From: Geminocystis herdmanii PCC 6308
Lineage (GTDB): Bacteria; Cyanobacteriota; Cyanobacteriia; Cyanobacteriales; Cyanobacteriaceae
Length of the DNA stretch: 64,000 bases
Assembly (NCBI RefSeq): GCF_000332235.1
Contig: NZ_CM001775.1
Coordinates: 1,766,230-1,830,229 of the forward strand
Reading direction: 5' to 3'
Shown here: positions 1 through 9,145 of the stretch, in pieces
How positions within the stretch are numbered: position 1 is the first letter of the stretch
Layout of the letters: every line of letters begins with the position of its first letter
Translations under genes and position numbers: made by a program
The notes under the pieces: model-generated
Seen by the model: the letters and a program-made list of their open reading frames with translations, nothing else
Database searches by the model: none
What the model was told of the DNA's origin: nothing

Positions 1-702
1 TACCGTCAGATGTCATTGTTATTACGCCGTCCTCCCGGTCGTGAAGCCTATCCCGGAGACGTATTCTATTTACACTCTCGCTTATTAGAAAGAGCCGCTA
101 AACTCAGCGATGCTTTAGGTGGTGGCAGTATGACTGCATTACCTATCATCGAAACCCAAGCCGGTGACGTATCCGCTTATATTCCTACCAACGTAATTTC
201 TATTACTGACGGTCAAATTTTCTTATCTTCCGACTTGTTTAACTCTGGTTTCCGCCCTGCCATTAACGCTGGTATCTCTGTATCCCGTGTGGGATCTGCG
301 GCTCAAACCAAAGCCATGAAACAGGTTGCAGGTAAATTAAAATTAGAATTAGCCCAGTTTGCTGAATTAGAAGCCTTCTCTCAATTTGCTTCTGACTTAG
401 ATGCGGCCACTCAAGCACAATTAGCCAAAGGGCAACGTTTACGTCAGTTACTCAAACAGCCTCAAAACTCTCCTTTAGCGATTTGGGAACAAGTTGCTCA
501 GGTTTATAGTGGTATCAACGGTTTGTTAGATGATATTGCTGTGGATAAAGTTGTAGAATTTGTGGCTGAGTTAAGAAACTACATCAAAAACAACAAGCCT
601 AAATTTGTGGAAATCGTCAGCACTGAGAAAAAATTAACCGACGAAGCTGAAACCTTATTGAAAGAGGCGATCGTCGAAGCTAAACAGGCTTTCTCTGCTT
701 AA
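1..702 (+). CDS. atpA: ATP synthase F1 subunit alpha, C-terminal part (5' end outside window)
   Basis: This is the C-terminal 233 residues of the F1 alpha subunit, which forms the alpha3beta3 catalytic head of the thylakoid/plasma-membrane ATP synthase. The frame is open from base 1, so the gene begins upstream. Visible family sequence includes the stretch around [17 protein letters not shown] and [19 protein letters not shown], then [22 protein letters not shown] and the helical C-terminal domain. The gamma gene follows 119 bp downstream on the same strand, which is the usual cyanobacterial order delta-alpha-gamma. The spacer carries a palindrome and a seven-base repeat rather than a clear terminator, so co-transcription is likely but not shown. 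Confidence 0.97.
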   Translation, partial: YRQMSLLLRRPPGREAYPGDVFYLHSRLLERAAKLSDALGGGSMTALPIIETQAGDVSAYIPTNVISITDGQIFLSSDLFNSGFRPAINAGISVSRVGSAAQTKAMKQVAGKLKLELAQFAELEAFSQFASDLDAATQAQLAKGQRLRQLLKQPQNSPLAIWEQVAQVYSGINGLLDDIAVDKVVEFVAELRNYIKNNKPKFVEIVSTEKKLTDEAETLLKEAIVEAKQAFSA

Positions 703-726
703 TTTAATTGATTACTCGATGATTTT

Positions 727-743
727 GGTGGGCAATGCCCACC
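727..743. repeat. GGTGGGCAATGCCCACC palindrome between atpA and atpG
   Basis: A perfect 17-base palindrome (8-base arms around one A) lies in the atpA-atpG spacer. It has no following T run, so it is not a standard terminator. It could act as a processing or stability hairpin in the atp mRNA. Related but weaker forms occur near 24580 (GGTGGGCAGTGCATCGCCCC) and near 51908, which suggests a dispersed small repeat. Confidence 0.6.
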
Positions 744-765
744 CTACTTGGGTAATATTTTTTAT

Positions 766-820
766 TGTCAATTGGTAATTTTCAATTTTCAATTCTCCAT
801 TCTCAATTATCAATTAATAT
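766..820. repeat. seven-base tandem repeat (TCAATTN) directly before atpG
   Basis: About seven imperfect copies of TCAATTN run up to two bases before the atpG start codon. They are the complement of the GAATTGA-type repeats seen elsewhere in this window. Reading through this repeat gives an artificial N-terminal extension to AtpG (residues resembling [10 protein letters not shown]), which is why the ATG at 822 was chosen as the start. Confidence 0.75.
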
Positions 821-821
821 T

Positions 822-1769
822 ATGTCTAATTTAAAAGCGATACGCGATCGCATTGACTCAGTAAAAAATACAAAAAAAATTACTGAAGCTATGCGTCTAG
901 TAGCGGCGGCGAAGGTGAGAAGAGCTCAAGAACAAGTGACAGCAACCCGCCCTTTTGCGGATACTTTAGCACAAGTTCTTTACGGCTTACAAAATCGTCT
1001 CCGTTTTGAAGATGTGGATTTACCCCTACTCAAACAACGAGAAGTTAAAACCGTTGCTTTATTCGTAGTTACGGGCGATCGAGGTTTATGTGGTGGTTAC
1101 AATACCAACGTAATTAAAAAAGCCGAACAACGAGCTGCTGAATTAAAAGCCCAAGGTATTAATTATACCTACGTCACGATCGGACGTAAAGCAGGACAAT
1201 ACTTCAAACGTAGAAACGAGCCCATTGCGGGGCAGTATTTTGGTTTAGAGCAAATTCCTACGGCGAATGAGTCGGGAGCGATGGCGGATGAATTACTATC
1301 CTTATTCTTTACAGGAACGGTCGATCGAGTAGAATTAATTTACACTCGTTTTGTGTCCTTAATTAGTTCTTCTCCTGTCATTCAAACTCTGTTGCCCTTA
1401 ACTCCTCAAGGTTTAGAAGTACAAGACGATGAAATTTTCCGTTTAACCGTCAAAGGTGGTAGTTTTCAGGTAGAAAGAGAAAGCGTTGCTAATACTGCTT
1501 CTAGTTTACCTAGAGACATGATTTTTGAACAAGACCCCGTTCAGATTCTTGACTCACTACTTCCGTTGTACATTAATAACCAATTATTGAGAGCATTACA
1601 GGAATCGGCGGCTAGTGAATTAGCTGCGCGGATGACGGCTATGAGTAACGCTAGTGAAAATGCTAAGGAATTGATGAAAACCCTTACTTTATCCTATAAC
1701 AAAGCTCGTCAAGCCTCTATTACTCAACAAATTCTCGAAGTTGTCTCTGGGGCAAATGCACTAGGTTAA
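822..1769 (+). CDS. atpG: ATP synthase F1 subunit gamma
   Basis: This gene encodes the 315-residue gamma subunit, the rotating central stalk of the F1 motor (named atpC in many cyanobacterial papers). The N-terminus [20 protein letters not shown] and the C-terminal stretch ending [14 protein letters not shown] are the two conserved coiled-coil ends of the family. Between about residues 190 and 240 is the extra segment typical of cyanobacterial and plastid gamma. It contains no cysteine pair, so the thiol switch of chloroplast gamma is absent. The start is ATG at 822; the open frame extends to 765 but only through repeat DNA. It follows atpA on the same strand. Confidence 0.96.
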   Translation: MSNLKAIRDRIDSVKNTKKITEAMRLVAAAKVRRAQEQVTATRPFADTLAQVLYGLQNRLRFEDVDLPLLKQREVKTVALFVVTGDRGLCGGYNTNVIKKAEQRAAELKAQGINYTYVTIGRKAGQYFKRRNEPIAGQYFGLEQIPTANESGAMADELLSLFFTGTVDRVELIYTRFVSLISSSPVIQTLLPLTPQGLEVQDDEIFRLTVKGGSFQVERESVANTASSLPRDMIFEQDPVQILDSLLPLYINNQLLRALQESAASELAARMTAMSNASENAKELMKTLTLSYNKARQASITQQILEVVSGANALG

Positions 1770-1793
1770 TTTCAGAAAATGTTAGTAAAAAAT

Positions 1794-1825
1794 AAGCCTT
1801 TCTCTTATGTGGAGGAGGGCTTTTT
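1794..1825. terminator. terminator hairpin between atpG and the convergent kinase gene
   Basis: AAGCCTTTCTC pairs imperfectly with GGAGGAGGGCTT, followed by TTTTT on the plus strand and, read from the other side, by a T-rich run as well. The position between two converging genes suggests a bidirectional rho-independent terminator. Confidence 0.65.
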
Positions 1826-1861
1826 AAATGTTTAATTCTTTTAAATATACTGATTATTAAT

Positions 1862-3364
1862 TCAATTTTCTTCTGTATTAATAATTTTTAAAAAGGCTTT
1901 TTCTGTATCCGTAAAAAGTTCTAATTTAGCTTGTTGTTGTGCTAATAATTCAGGGGTTGCATCAGAAATATCTCCTTTTCTTTGCTGAAGTCGATCGAAC
2001 AAAATATTTAAAGGTGCGGTACAGTAAATAATTTGTAAATCAATATTTTCTTGAATGGCAAATTCAACCATTGGTTGTCTTAAAGAAACTCGATCGAATT
2101 TAGCATCTAAAATAATAGTAAATCCTTGTTTTGTTAACAATTTTGCTAAGTAAAATAATCGCTCATAGGTTTTTTGTGTCATGGAAGAAGAATAAAGAAA
2201 ATCGTCTCCTTTTTCCTCTAAAGATATTCCTGCTAAATGTTTTCTGACAGCATCAGAGCGAATATGTATAGCATTATTTTGTTGAGCGATTTTTCGAGCA
2301 ATAGTACTTTTACCTGAGCCGGATAATCCCGACATTAAAATTAATTTTCCTTGAGATTTTTGGGTATATTGCCAAGCTAAATTATAATAATCGTCTGCAT
2401 TTTTTTTCGCCTCTTTTTTAAGAGTTTCAGTAATAGCAGAATCATCTAATAAAAAGGAAGTAACTTTTGCTCTCACATAGGCTTGACGGCTTAAATATAA
2501 AGGTAAAACTTGTAAACCTTCCCAATCTCCTGTTCTTTCTAAATAGGTATTTAGAAACACATTAGCTAATTCTTTTTCCCCTTTAGAATTAATATCCATC
2601 ACTAAAAAAGCAACATCATACATCACGTCCACAAAACGGAAAGGCTCATTAAATTCTATTCGATCGAACAGTTGAATTTTGTCTTGCCAAATACAGATAT
2701 TTTTTAAATGTAAATCTCCATGACATTCTCTAATTTTATGGTTAATTTGTCTTTGTTTAAAGAGGTTTTCATTTAACCTTAAAAAATTATCAGTAAAGGC
2801 TTTTGTTTGTTGATATTTTTCTAAAGTTTGAACTTCTCCAATATATTTAGCAGTTTGTTGATAATTTTGATTAATAGATTCTCCAATTTTTTCGGCAGTA
2901 CCAAAACTATTAATATAATCATTAGTGTCAGTATTTTTATGGAAATTTGCAACTATTTTACCTAAATCTTGAAGATGTTTTTCGGTTAATTTACCCACTT
3001 CAAAAAGATTTAAAAAAAGATTTTCTTGGGGAAACTGTCTCATTTTTAAGATATATTCGATCGATTGGCTATCATCATTAAAAATAAATTCTTCCTGAAA
3101 ATAACTAATAGGAATTACTTGTAAATAAAGTTCTGGAGCGATGGTTTTATTCATTCTCAATTCTTCTTCAAGAAAGTGCTTTCTTTTCTCAAGGGTAGAA
3201 TAATCTAAAAAACCAAAATCAACTTTTTTTTTCATTTTATAAGCATAATCTCCTGTTAAAAAGACGATCGAACAATGAGTTTGTATAATTTCAATAGGAT
3301 GGTTAACTTTATGGGGATAAAAATTTCCCTCTTGCATTTTTTGGATTAATTTTTCTTGATACAT
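1862..3364 (-). CDS. APH-like phosphotransferase fused to P-loop kinase (AAA family ATPase)
   Basis: This 500-residue protein has two parts. Residues about 1-330 resemble aminoglycoside/choline-type phosphotransferases, with the catalytic motif CHGDLHLKNICIW near residue 215 and the metal-binding DRIEFN about 15 residues later. Residues about 340-500 are a small P-loop kinase domain with Walker A GLSGSGKST near residue 345. This fusion is widespread in bacteria, but its physiological substrate is not known to me. The gene is convergent with atpG and divergent from the permease gene at 3470. The start is ATG at 3364. Confidence 0.85.
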   Translation of the reverse strand: MYQEKLIQKMQEGNFYPHKVNHPIEIIQTHCSIVFLTGDYAYKMKKKVDFGFLDYSTLEKRKHFLEEELRMNKTIAPELYLQVIPISYFQEEFIFNDDSQSIEYILKMRQFPQENLFLNLFEVGKLTEKHLQDLGKIVANFHKNTDTNDYINSFGTAEKIGESINQNYQQTAKYIGEVQTLEKYQQTKAFTDNFLRLNENLFKQRQINHKIRECHGDLHLKNICIWQDKIQLFDRIEFNEPFRFVDVMYDVAFLVMDINSKGEKELANVFLNTYLERTGDWEGLQVLPLYLSRQAYVRAKVTSFLLDDSAITETLKKEAKKNADDYYNLAWQYTQKSQGKLILMSGLSGSGKSTIARKIAQQNNAIHIRSDAVRKHLAGISLEEKGDDFLYSSSMTQKTYERLFYLAKLLTKQGFTIILDAKFDRVSLRQPMVEFAIQENIDLQIIYCTAPLNILFDRLQQRKGDISDATPELLAQQQAKLELFTDTEKAFLKIINTEEN

Positions 3365-3469
3365 TATCTAAATCTTTTTTAGGAGTATTATAGTTAATAA
3401 ATTAGAAAGCATCTAAGTTGTTTGTTGCCTACTTTCAGCAAAAAACTTTTTCATCACACCTATTTAATT

Positions 3470-4318
3470 ATGTTTTGGCGTAAATTTACTCAAGATAAAA
3501 TGGCGATGACGGGGTTATGGATTTTAATATTAATTATTCTCAGTATCTTAATTTTGCCCTTATTTTATCAAACCTCGATCGAGCAAATAGATTTTTCTAA
3601 ATCCACTCTTACCCCTAGTTTACAGCATCCTTTTGGTACAAACGATCTAGGACAAGATCAATTAGCACGCGCATTATTTGGAGGGAAAATCTCCTTAACC
3701 GTAGGAATTTGTGCTATGGCGGTTTCTATTACTATTGGTACAATTATTGGTGCGATCGCAGGTTATTATGGAGGCATCCTTGATAATATCCTGATGAGAT
3801 TAACAGATATATTTTTATCCTTACCTCAATTACCCGTATTGTTGTTAGTCGTTTATTTATTTCGGGATGCCATTAAAACCATTTTGGGCGCACAAACAGG
3901 AATTTTTGTTTTAGTAATCTTAGTTATTGGGTTGCTTAATTGGATGTCTGTGGCAAGACTTGTCAGGAGTTCATTTTTACAACTCAAAGAAAGAGAGTTT
4001 ATTAGTGCGGCGAAAAGTTTAGGGGCAAATTCAGCTCGTATTATTTTGGTGCATATTCTGCCTAATGTTTTTAGTGTCATTGTCGTGGCGGCAACTTTAT
4101 CGATCGGGAATGCTATTATTGTGGAGTCCACCCTTAGTTTTTTAGGGTTAGGGTTTCCTCCTGATATTCCGACATGGGGAAGAATGCTTTATGATGCCCA
4201 AAATTATCTCACCTCCGCTCCCTATATGGCGATATTTCCCGGGTTAGCAATATTTTTGACCGTTTTAAGTATAAATTATATTGGCGATGGACTTAAAGAC
4301 GCTTTAAATCCCAAGTAA
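3470..4318 (+). CDS. ABC transporter permease, DppC/OppC type
   Basis: This is a 282-residue inner-membrane permease of the dipeptide/oligopeptide/nickel ABC family. It has an N-terminal transmembrane helix (MTGLWILILIILSILIL), a periplasmic segment with HPFGTNDLGQDQLARALFGG (the typical GTDxxGRD-like motif), and the cytoplasmic EAA loop EFISAAKSLGANSARIILVHILPN. No binding protein, partner permease or ATPase gene lies beside it, which is common for scattered cyanobacterial peptide transporters. ATG at 3470 was preferred over an upstream TTG at 3422 because residues before it do not look like the family. The stop codon is formed at the edge of an inserted 204-bp element. Confidence 0.88.
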   Translation: MFWRKFTQDKMAMTGLWILILIILSILILPLFYQTSIEQIDFSKSTLTPSLQHPFGTNDLGQDQLARALFGGKISLTVGICAMAVSITIGTIIGAIAGYYGGILDNILMRLTDIFLSLPQLPVLLLVVYLFRDAIKTILGAQTGIFVLVILVIGLLNWMSVARLVRSSFLQLKEREFISAAKSLGANSARIILVHILPNVFSVIVVAATLSIGNAIIVESTLSFLGLGFPPDIPTWGRMLYDAQNYLTSAPYMAIFPGLAIFLTVLSINYIGDGLKDALNPK

Positions 4319-4521
4319 CCTGAGTGAACTATAAAATTATTGGTGAGAACTGACTTGGCAGACAGGCAGACAGGGGGATTATATTTCTTGTGAATCAATA
4401 AAATTCTCTCAAAAATGTACAAATATTGAAAATTTTTCTTCCATTCGACTTGTCCACTTGTCCACTTGTCCACTTGTCCACCTGTCTCGTCTTCACCATT
4501 TTTCTTCTGTCGAACTGAGGT
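4318..4521. mobile_element. MITE-like element, ends ACCTGAGT / TCGAACTGAGGT
   Basis: A 204-bp segment begins ACCTGAGT and ends with TCGAACTGAGGT, its approximate inverted complement. It is flanked by the 5-bp direct repeat AAGTA (4313-4317 and 4522-4526), as expected for a transposed element. A second copy with the same ends lies at 62448-62639. The interior has no gene but carries four copies of the 8-base unit ACTTGTCC near 4446-4480. It lies exactly at the permease stop codon: TAG before insertion, TAA now. Confidence 0.7.
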
Positions 4522-4555
4522 AAGTAGGGTTTTGTTAAACATCGAAATAGAGGTA

Positions 4556-5470
4556 TTATTCACCTTCCACGGCGATCGTGTTTAATAAACGGGCAACGAT
4601 AACTTTAGCATTCCTACCGCCAGAAGGAATTAAACGATGACATAGCACACTAGGCGCTAAAAATTTAATATCATCGGGGATAACGTAGTCTCTACCTTCT
4701 AAATAGGCGAAGGATTGACTGGCTTTTTGTAGAGCGATCGCACCACGAGGACTAATCCCCAATGTAATCTCGTCATCAGTTCTAGATGCGGAAACTAAAT
4801 TTACAATATATTTTTGTAACTCATTACTTACTTTTACTTTGATTACTTCTGCTTGTAACTGTTTTACTTCATCTAAAGAAATACAGGGAGAAAGCTCATC
4901 AACAGTAGTGGTGTTTAGTTGCCTTTCTAACATTTGAACTTCTTCTTCAAAGGAGGGATAACCCAAGCTGAAAGAAATAGTAAATCTATCCATTTGCGCT
5001 TCTGGTAAAGGAAACGTACCCTGATACTCTACGGGGTTTTGAGTGGCAATAACAAAGAAAGGAGACGGCACAAAACGAGCTACACCATCCACGGTTATTT
5101 GTTTTTCTTCCATGACTTCTAATAAAGAGGATTGGGTTCGAGGAGTCGCCCTATTGATTTCATCGGTTAATAAGATATTAGCAAAAGCAGGTCCTGCTAA
5201 AAATTCAAATTCTCTGGTGTTGGGATTCCAAATATTTGTACCTGTTACGTCACTAGGCAATAAGTCGGGAGTGCATTGAATCCGTTGAAATTTGCCGTTG
5301 ATCGATCGAGCTAAAGACTTAGCTAATAAGGTTTTGCCCACTCCGGGGACATCTTCTAATAAAGCATGACCACCACTTAATAATGCTACAATAACTAATT
5401 TAATTGCGTCATCTTTGCCGACAATAGTACGAGCTAAGTTTTCTTTGAGGGTGGTAATTTTATCTCTCAT
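4556..5470 (-). CDS. MoxR family AAA+ ATPase
   Basis: This 304-residue AAA+ ATPase has Walker A GVGKTLLAKSLA near residue 44, Walker B ILLTDEINRA near 100, the sensor stretch FFVIATQNP near 140, and arginine-finger region PEAQMDRF. MoxR proteins act as chaperone-like ATPases, often together with von Willebrand A-domain and DUF58 proteins. Neither is adjacent here, so the partner is unknown. The start is ATG at 5470, and the stop lies 34 bp from the right end of the neighbouring MITE. Confidence 0.92.
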   Translation of the reverse strand: MRDKITTLKENLARTIVGKDDAIKLVIVALLSGGHALLEDVPGVGKTLLAKSLARSINGKFQRIQCTPDLLPSDVTGTNIWNPNTREFEFLAGPAFANILLTDEINRATPRTQSSLLEVMEEKQITVDGVARFVPSPFFVIATQNPVEYQGTFPLPEAQMDRFTISFSLGYPSFEEEVQMLERQLNTTTVDELSPCISLDEVKQLQAEVIKVKVSNELQKYIVNLVSASRTDDEITLGISPRGAIALQKASQSFAYLEGRDYVIPDDIKFLAPSVLCHRLIPSGGRNAKVIVARLLNTIAVEGE

Positions 5471-5571
5471 TGGCTATTCTGATTCCGTTATATTTGCCTT
5501 TCCTTAGTATTTTATCTTAGAAGTAGGAGTTACTGAAAAAGTATTTTCATAGAGGAAGAGTTAGTTTCCAA

Positions 5572-5717
5572 CCCACATTCCGCACGTCATAAAGTACTAA
5601 TGTCAAAGTATGAAAATTGAACAACTTATTCTAGACAAAACATATTTCTTGTAGTAGTCAATCACTTTTCTTAACCTCATAATCTGGATTTATACAGTTT
5701 GACGTGCCGAATGTGGG
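5572..5717. mobile_element. 146-bp MITE-like element with 18-bp terminal inverted repeats
   Basis: CCCACATTCCGCACGTCA at 5572-5589 is mirrored by TGACGTGCCGAATGTGGG at 5700-5717, with 17 of 18 bases matching. The 110 bp between them has no reading frame of note. Such short elements with terminal inverted repeats are typical non-autonomous transposon derivatives. No clear target duplication was seen and no transposase with these ends lies in the window. Just outside the right end is a doubled ATAATATG. Confidence 0.65.
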
Positions 5718-5756
5718 ATAATATGATAATATGTTTTATTCTCCATCGTCCATTAT

Positions 5757-8700
5757 TTATGTGATAAGATTAATTTGTGAGCCTTCCTCTGTTTTATATA
5801 CCTCTATTCTGGTTTGGAATGCCTCTTTGAATTGAGGCATATGAGTTACTGTTAATATACAAGCAAAATCATCGGCGATCGCATTCAAGGAAGCAATAAG
5901 GCGATCGCACCCTTCACTGTCTTGAGTGCCGAAACCTTCATCAATGATGAGAAATTGTAAGGGAGTGCCAGATTTTTGGGCTAAAATGCGGGATATTGCC
6001 AAACGAATGGCGAAATTGATGCGAAATGCTTCCCCTCCTGAATAGGTTTCGTACGATCGAGTTCCTTGAGTATCAGCTATGATAATGTCGAGGGTATCTT
6101 TTAAGGCTGAAGAAGATTTACTACGACTTGCCTTCGGTTTTTGGGTGATAAATTGAACGTTTAATTGACTACCTGTTAAACGAGTTAAGATGTTATTTGC
6201 TTCTGTTTCTAATTGGGGTAAAATGTTTTCAATCATTAGAGATTGAATGCCGTTTTTGCCAAAAGCAATGCTTAATTCCTGATAAACTCTATAGTTTTTC
6301 TGACATTCTTCTAATGTTTTTTCTAGTTTTATTCGATCGTTTTCTCGATCTTTTAAAGTAGCTAAAGATTGTTCTAAACCGCCTTTTTTTCTGAATAGAT
6401 CATCAATATTTTTGCGAAATTGCTCCCATTCTTGTTGTAAAGTCTGTAATTGTTCACTATAATCTTTTAACGATAATAGCTGTTCTTCAAGAATTTTTAA
6501 CTCCGTTTCAGTGGTTAATTTTTCCTGTTGATAACTTTCTAAATTAGTTATTAATTGACTTAAATTTTCTTCTAATTGAGGATATTGTTTTTTACCTTCT
6601 TCTAATTGTAAATATTGAAATTCATAGGATTGTAATGATTGTAAATTTTGCCTAATATTTTGATGATATTGGCTATCATAATTAATCTCTTGAATTTCAG
6701 TATTAATCTCGTTAATTTCTAATTGTTTAGGAGAATTTTCTGTTAATTCTTTTAATTGTAATTCTAAATCACTGATCTTATTTTCTAATTCTGGTTTACG
6801 TTGTAATAATTTATTTAAGTCTTTTTGAGCATCGTTTATTTTTAATTGTTGATATTCCACTCGTCTTAAATTAGATTCTTCCTGTCTCAATAAAGCGTGA
6901 TCTTTTTCGTTATAATTAAAAGATTCGATCGAGTGTTGAATTTCGATTAATTTTTCTTGAATTTCTGGAGCATAATTATCATTAGTTAATAATTGAGTTA
7001 ATCTTTCTTTTTCTGTTTGAATTTCCTCGTATTGAGCGTAAATATCTTCAATAGAATCTAGTTGATTTTCTAATTTAATGTAACTCTGTTTTAAAAGATT
7101 TTCTGAGGCTAATTCTTGATTTAATTGCCCATATTCTAACCTAAGTTTTTCTAACTCCCTTTCACAGTTTCTTTTTTCTGCGTCATAATGCCAAGATTCC
7201 GATTCTAACTGTTTTTCTTCTTCTTTAGTTTTACTAATTACATGGTTTAAATGATTTTCGTCTAACTCTCGATCGCACAAAGGACATACAGCATGATCCT
7301 GATTAAGAATATCAAGTTTTTGATGCAATTTTTCGATCTGTTTTTCGAGACTTTTTTGATTATTAAGATAGACTTGAATTAAACTTTTATGACTTTCCCC
7401 TTTTTCTTGGACTCTTTTTTGATAATTTTTCTTATTTTCTAATTCTTTAAGTTGTTTTTCGAGAGTAAAAAACTCTTGCCTTTTATTTGGCACTTCTGCC
7501 AATTTATTTTGTAAAATAACTTCTTCTTGGGCTAGTTTTTCTAAGTTAATTTGTATTTTAGTTAACTCTCTTTCTAACTCAGTTTTTAATTTTTGTTCTT
7601 GTTGTATATAAGGTACAATATCTTTTTGAATTTGATCTAGTTTTTTTAATCTATCTCGACAGATTTGTAAGGCTTCAATGTCCGCCGTTAAATCTCCTGC
7701 TTTATTAATAGTTTTTTCTAATTCTTCCTGTTGTTTAATGAGGTTTTCAAGATTAGTTTTTTCTTTTTGAATCGTCAAAATTAAGTTATTCGTTTCTTCC
7801 CTTAATTGTTGCTCTAATGTTTGTTTTTTACTTAATAAATTTTGATAGGTTTGAAATCGATCGTTTAATTGTTGATCTTCATTTCTTAAACTATTTAATT
7901 CTTGATATTTTTCTCGAATAATATCTTCTTTATTGAGGATAATATTTAATTTATTAATCTGCTCATTTACTGTGTTTTTTTCTATATCTAAACTATTAAT
8001 TCTTCTAACAATACCATCTAATTGACTTCTTAATCTAACGGCTCGATCGAGTTGGGCATCCCGTTGACTATGGAGTAAGTTAATCTCCCTTAGTTGTTGA
8101 GCTTTTGTTTCCTCTTTTTCTTGTAAAAATTTTAAATCTTTTTCCGTATTTTCTAACTCTAAAAATACCGCTTGTTTTTCCTCTAGTTGACTAACAATTT
8201 CTGTTACATTTCGAGCTATTTCTTCACTTCTAATTTTATATTCTCTAGCCAAATTTTTAGCAGAATCCGCTAGTTTTTCATATTGATTTAAGTTTAGTAA
8301 ATCCGCTAGAATTTGTTTTCTTTCCGCCGATGTATGTAGCATAAATTCATCAGCTCTACCCTGTCTTAAATAAGCAGAATTAATAAAGGTTTTATAGTCT
8401 ATCTTTAGACATTTTATAATGTTATCTTGGGTATCTTTTAATCCTTTTCCTGATAAAGATTTATAACCATCGCTATTTACTACTTGAAAATCTAAAGTAC
8501 TTCCCCCTTTCCGTTGACGAGTGCGAATAATACGGTAATATTGGTCATCATAAATAAACTCAAAGTCCACCCTTGTATTTTTTTCTCCTAAATGAATAAT
8601 ATCCTCAATACTATTAGTACGAGTTTCACCCCAAATAGCCCATGTAATTGCTTCTAAAAGAGATGATTTTCCTGCACCATTAGCACCGCAAATACAAGCG

Positions 8701-8777
8701 GTATGAAGTCCACTAAAATCAAGAATGCTCGATCGATAACTGAGGAAATTTTTAAGGGTTAATTTTCTAGGAATCAT
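5757..8777 (-). CDS. sbcC: SbcC/Rad50-type SMC-like ATPase (exonuclease subunit)
   Basis: This 1006-residue protein belongs to the SbcC/Rad50 family, which with the nuclease SbcD/Mre11 cuts DNA hairpins and processes double-strand ends. The N-terminus has Walker A GANGAGKSSLLEAITWA near residue 35. Two long coiled-coil arms (rich in E, Q, K, L) surround the zinc hook CPLC near residue 500. The C-terminus has the ABC signature YSGGEAFRINFA and Walker B FLIIDEGFGTQDSEG near residue 945. No sbcD gene is adjacent, so the partner must lie elsewhere. The start is ATG at 8777. Confidence 0.93.
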   Translation of the reverse strand: MIPRKLTLKNFLSYRSSILDFSGLHTACICGANGAGKSSLLEAITWAIWGETRTNSIEDIIHLGEKNTRVDFEFIYDDQYYRIIRTRQRKGGSTLDFQVVNSDGYKSLSGKGLKDTQDNIIKCLKIDYKTFINSAYLRQGRADEFMLHTSAERKQILADLLNLNQYEKLADSAKNLAREYKIRSEEIARNVTEIVSQLEEKQAVFLELENTEKDLKFLQEKEETKAQQLREINLLHSQRDAQLDRAVRLRSQLDGIVRRINSLDIEKNTVNEQINKLNIILNKEDIIREKYQELNSLRNEDQQLNDRFQTYQNLLSKKQTLEQQLREETNNLILTIQKEKTNLENLIKQQEELEKTINKAGDLTADIEALQICRDRLKKLDQIQKDIVPYIQQEQKLKTELERELTKIQINLEKLAQEEVILQNKLAEVPNKRQEFFTLEKQLKELENKKNYQKRVQEKGESHKSLIQVYLNNQKSLEKQIEKLHQKLDILNQDHAVCPLCDRELDENHLNHVISKTKEEEKQLESESWHYDAEKRNCERELEKLRLEYGQLNQELASENLLKQSYIKLENQLDSIEDIYAQYEEIQTEKERLTQLLTNDNYAPEIQEKLIEIQHSIESFNYNEKDHALLRQEESNLRRVEYQQLKINDAQKDLNKLLQRKPELENKISDLELQLKELTENSPKQLEINEINTEIQEINYDSQYHQNIRQNLQSLQSYEFQYLQLEEGKKQYPQLEENLSQLITNLESYQQEKLTTETELKILEEQLLSLKDYSEQLQTLQQEWEQFRKNIDDLFRKKGGLEQSLATLKDRENDRIKLEKTLEECQKNYRVYQELSIAFGKNGIQSLMIENILPQLETEANNILTRLTGSQLNVQFITQKPKASRSKSSSALKDTLDIIIADTQGTRSYETYSGGEAFRINFAIRLAISRILAQKSGTPLQFLIIDEGFGTQDSEGCDRLIASLNAIADDFACILTVTHMPQFKEAFQTRIEVYKTEEGSQINLIT

Positions 8778-8831
8778 AACAAAATTAATGGAGAATGGAG
8801 AATGTTACCTATTACCGAATACTGCCCTGTT

Positions 8832-8908
8832 AAGCCCCCCTACCCCCCAACTTTGGGGGAATCAAACTTGGTGAAAGTCCCCAGTATTGGGGATTTAGGG
8901 GCGGACAC
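8832..8908. repeat. C/G-rich dispersed repeat in the 368-bp spacer before urtA
   Basis: The spacer 8778-9145 holds no gene. Its left half contains a repeat of the type TAAGCCCCCC...CTTTGGGGG...GTCCCCAGTATTGGGGATTTAGGGGCG, with two hairpin-forming parts. The same repeat occurs at 34067-34141 and, remarkably, inside the mfd coding sequence at about 63931-63983. It is preceded by a short GGAGAAT-type repeat near 8790. The right half of the spacer carries the urtA promoter. Confidence 0.75.
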
Positions 8909-9065
8909 AATAACTTGAGCGACTAACCGAACAGTATTGATTATCTATAGCACCTAAAGCCTAACAACGCTTTAATGCTTTGATGTTAACAAATTATTTC
9001 AGGGAAATGATTAAGCAATTCTATATTATTTAATTAGTATAACACTACATTCATAGGAAAAATAT

Positions 9066-9107
9066 GTATTCTACGATACAAAATTTTATTAACCTTATCT
9101 TTACCAT
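9066..9107 (+). promoter_or_regulatory. NtcA-activated promoter of urtA
   Basis: GTATTCTACGATAC at 9066-9079 fits the NtcA palindrome GTA-N8-TAC. Exactly 22 bases later comes TACCAT (9102-9107), which fits the -10 box TAN3T. This is the canonical class of NtcA-activated promoter, in which the activator site replaces the -35 box. It implies induction of the downstream urea-binding protein under nitrogen limitation. The leader would be about 30 bases, with AAGGA at 9134-9138 as the ribosome binding site. Confidence 0.85.
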
Positions 9108-9145
9108 GAGTAAGTTTAACACAGAAAAATAGCAAGGATTAAATC

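Noticed and set aside
765-821. N-terminal extension of AtpG starting upstream of 822
   Set aside because: The added residues come from the TCAATTN repeat and are absent from the family; ATG at 822 gives the conserved start.
3853-4131. Antisense frame inside the ABC permease gene
   Set aside because: No family pattern and no ribosome binding site; shadow of the real gene. The same holds for the other antisense frames inside coding regions.
9037-9048. GTATAACACTAC as a second NtcA site
   Set aside because: Spacing between GTA and TAC is six, not eight; the site at 9066-9079 fits fully, including the -10 distance.
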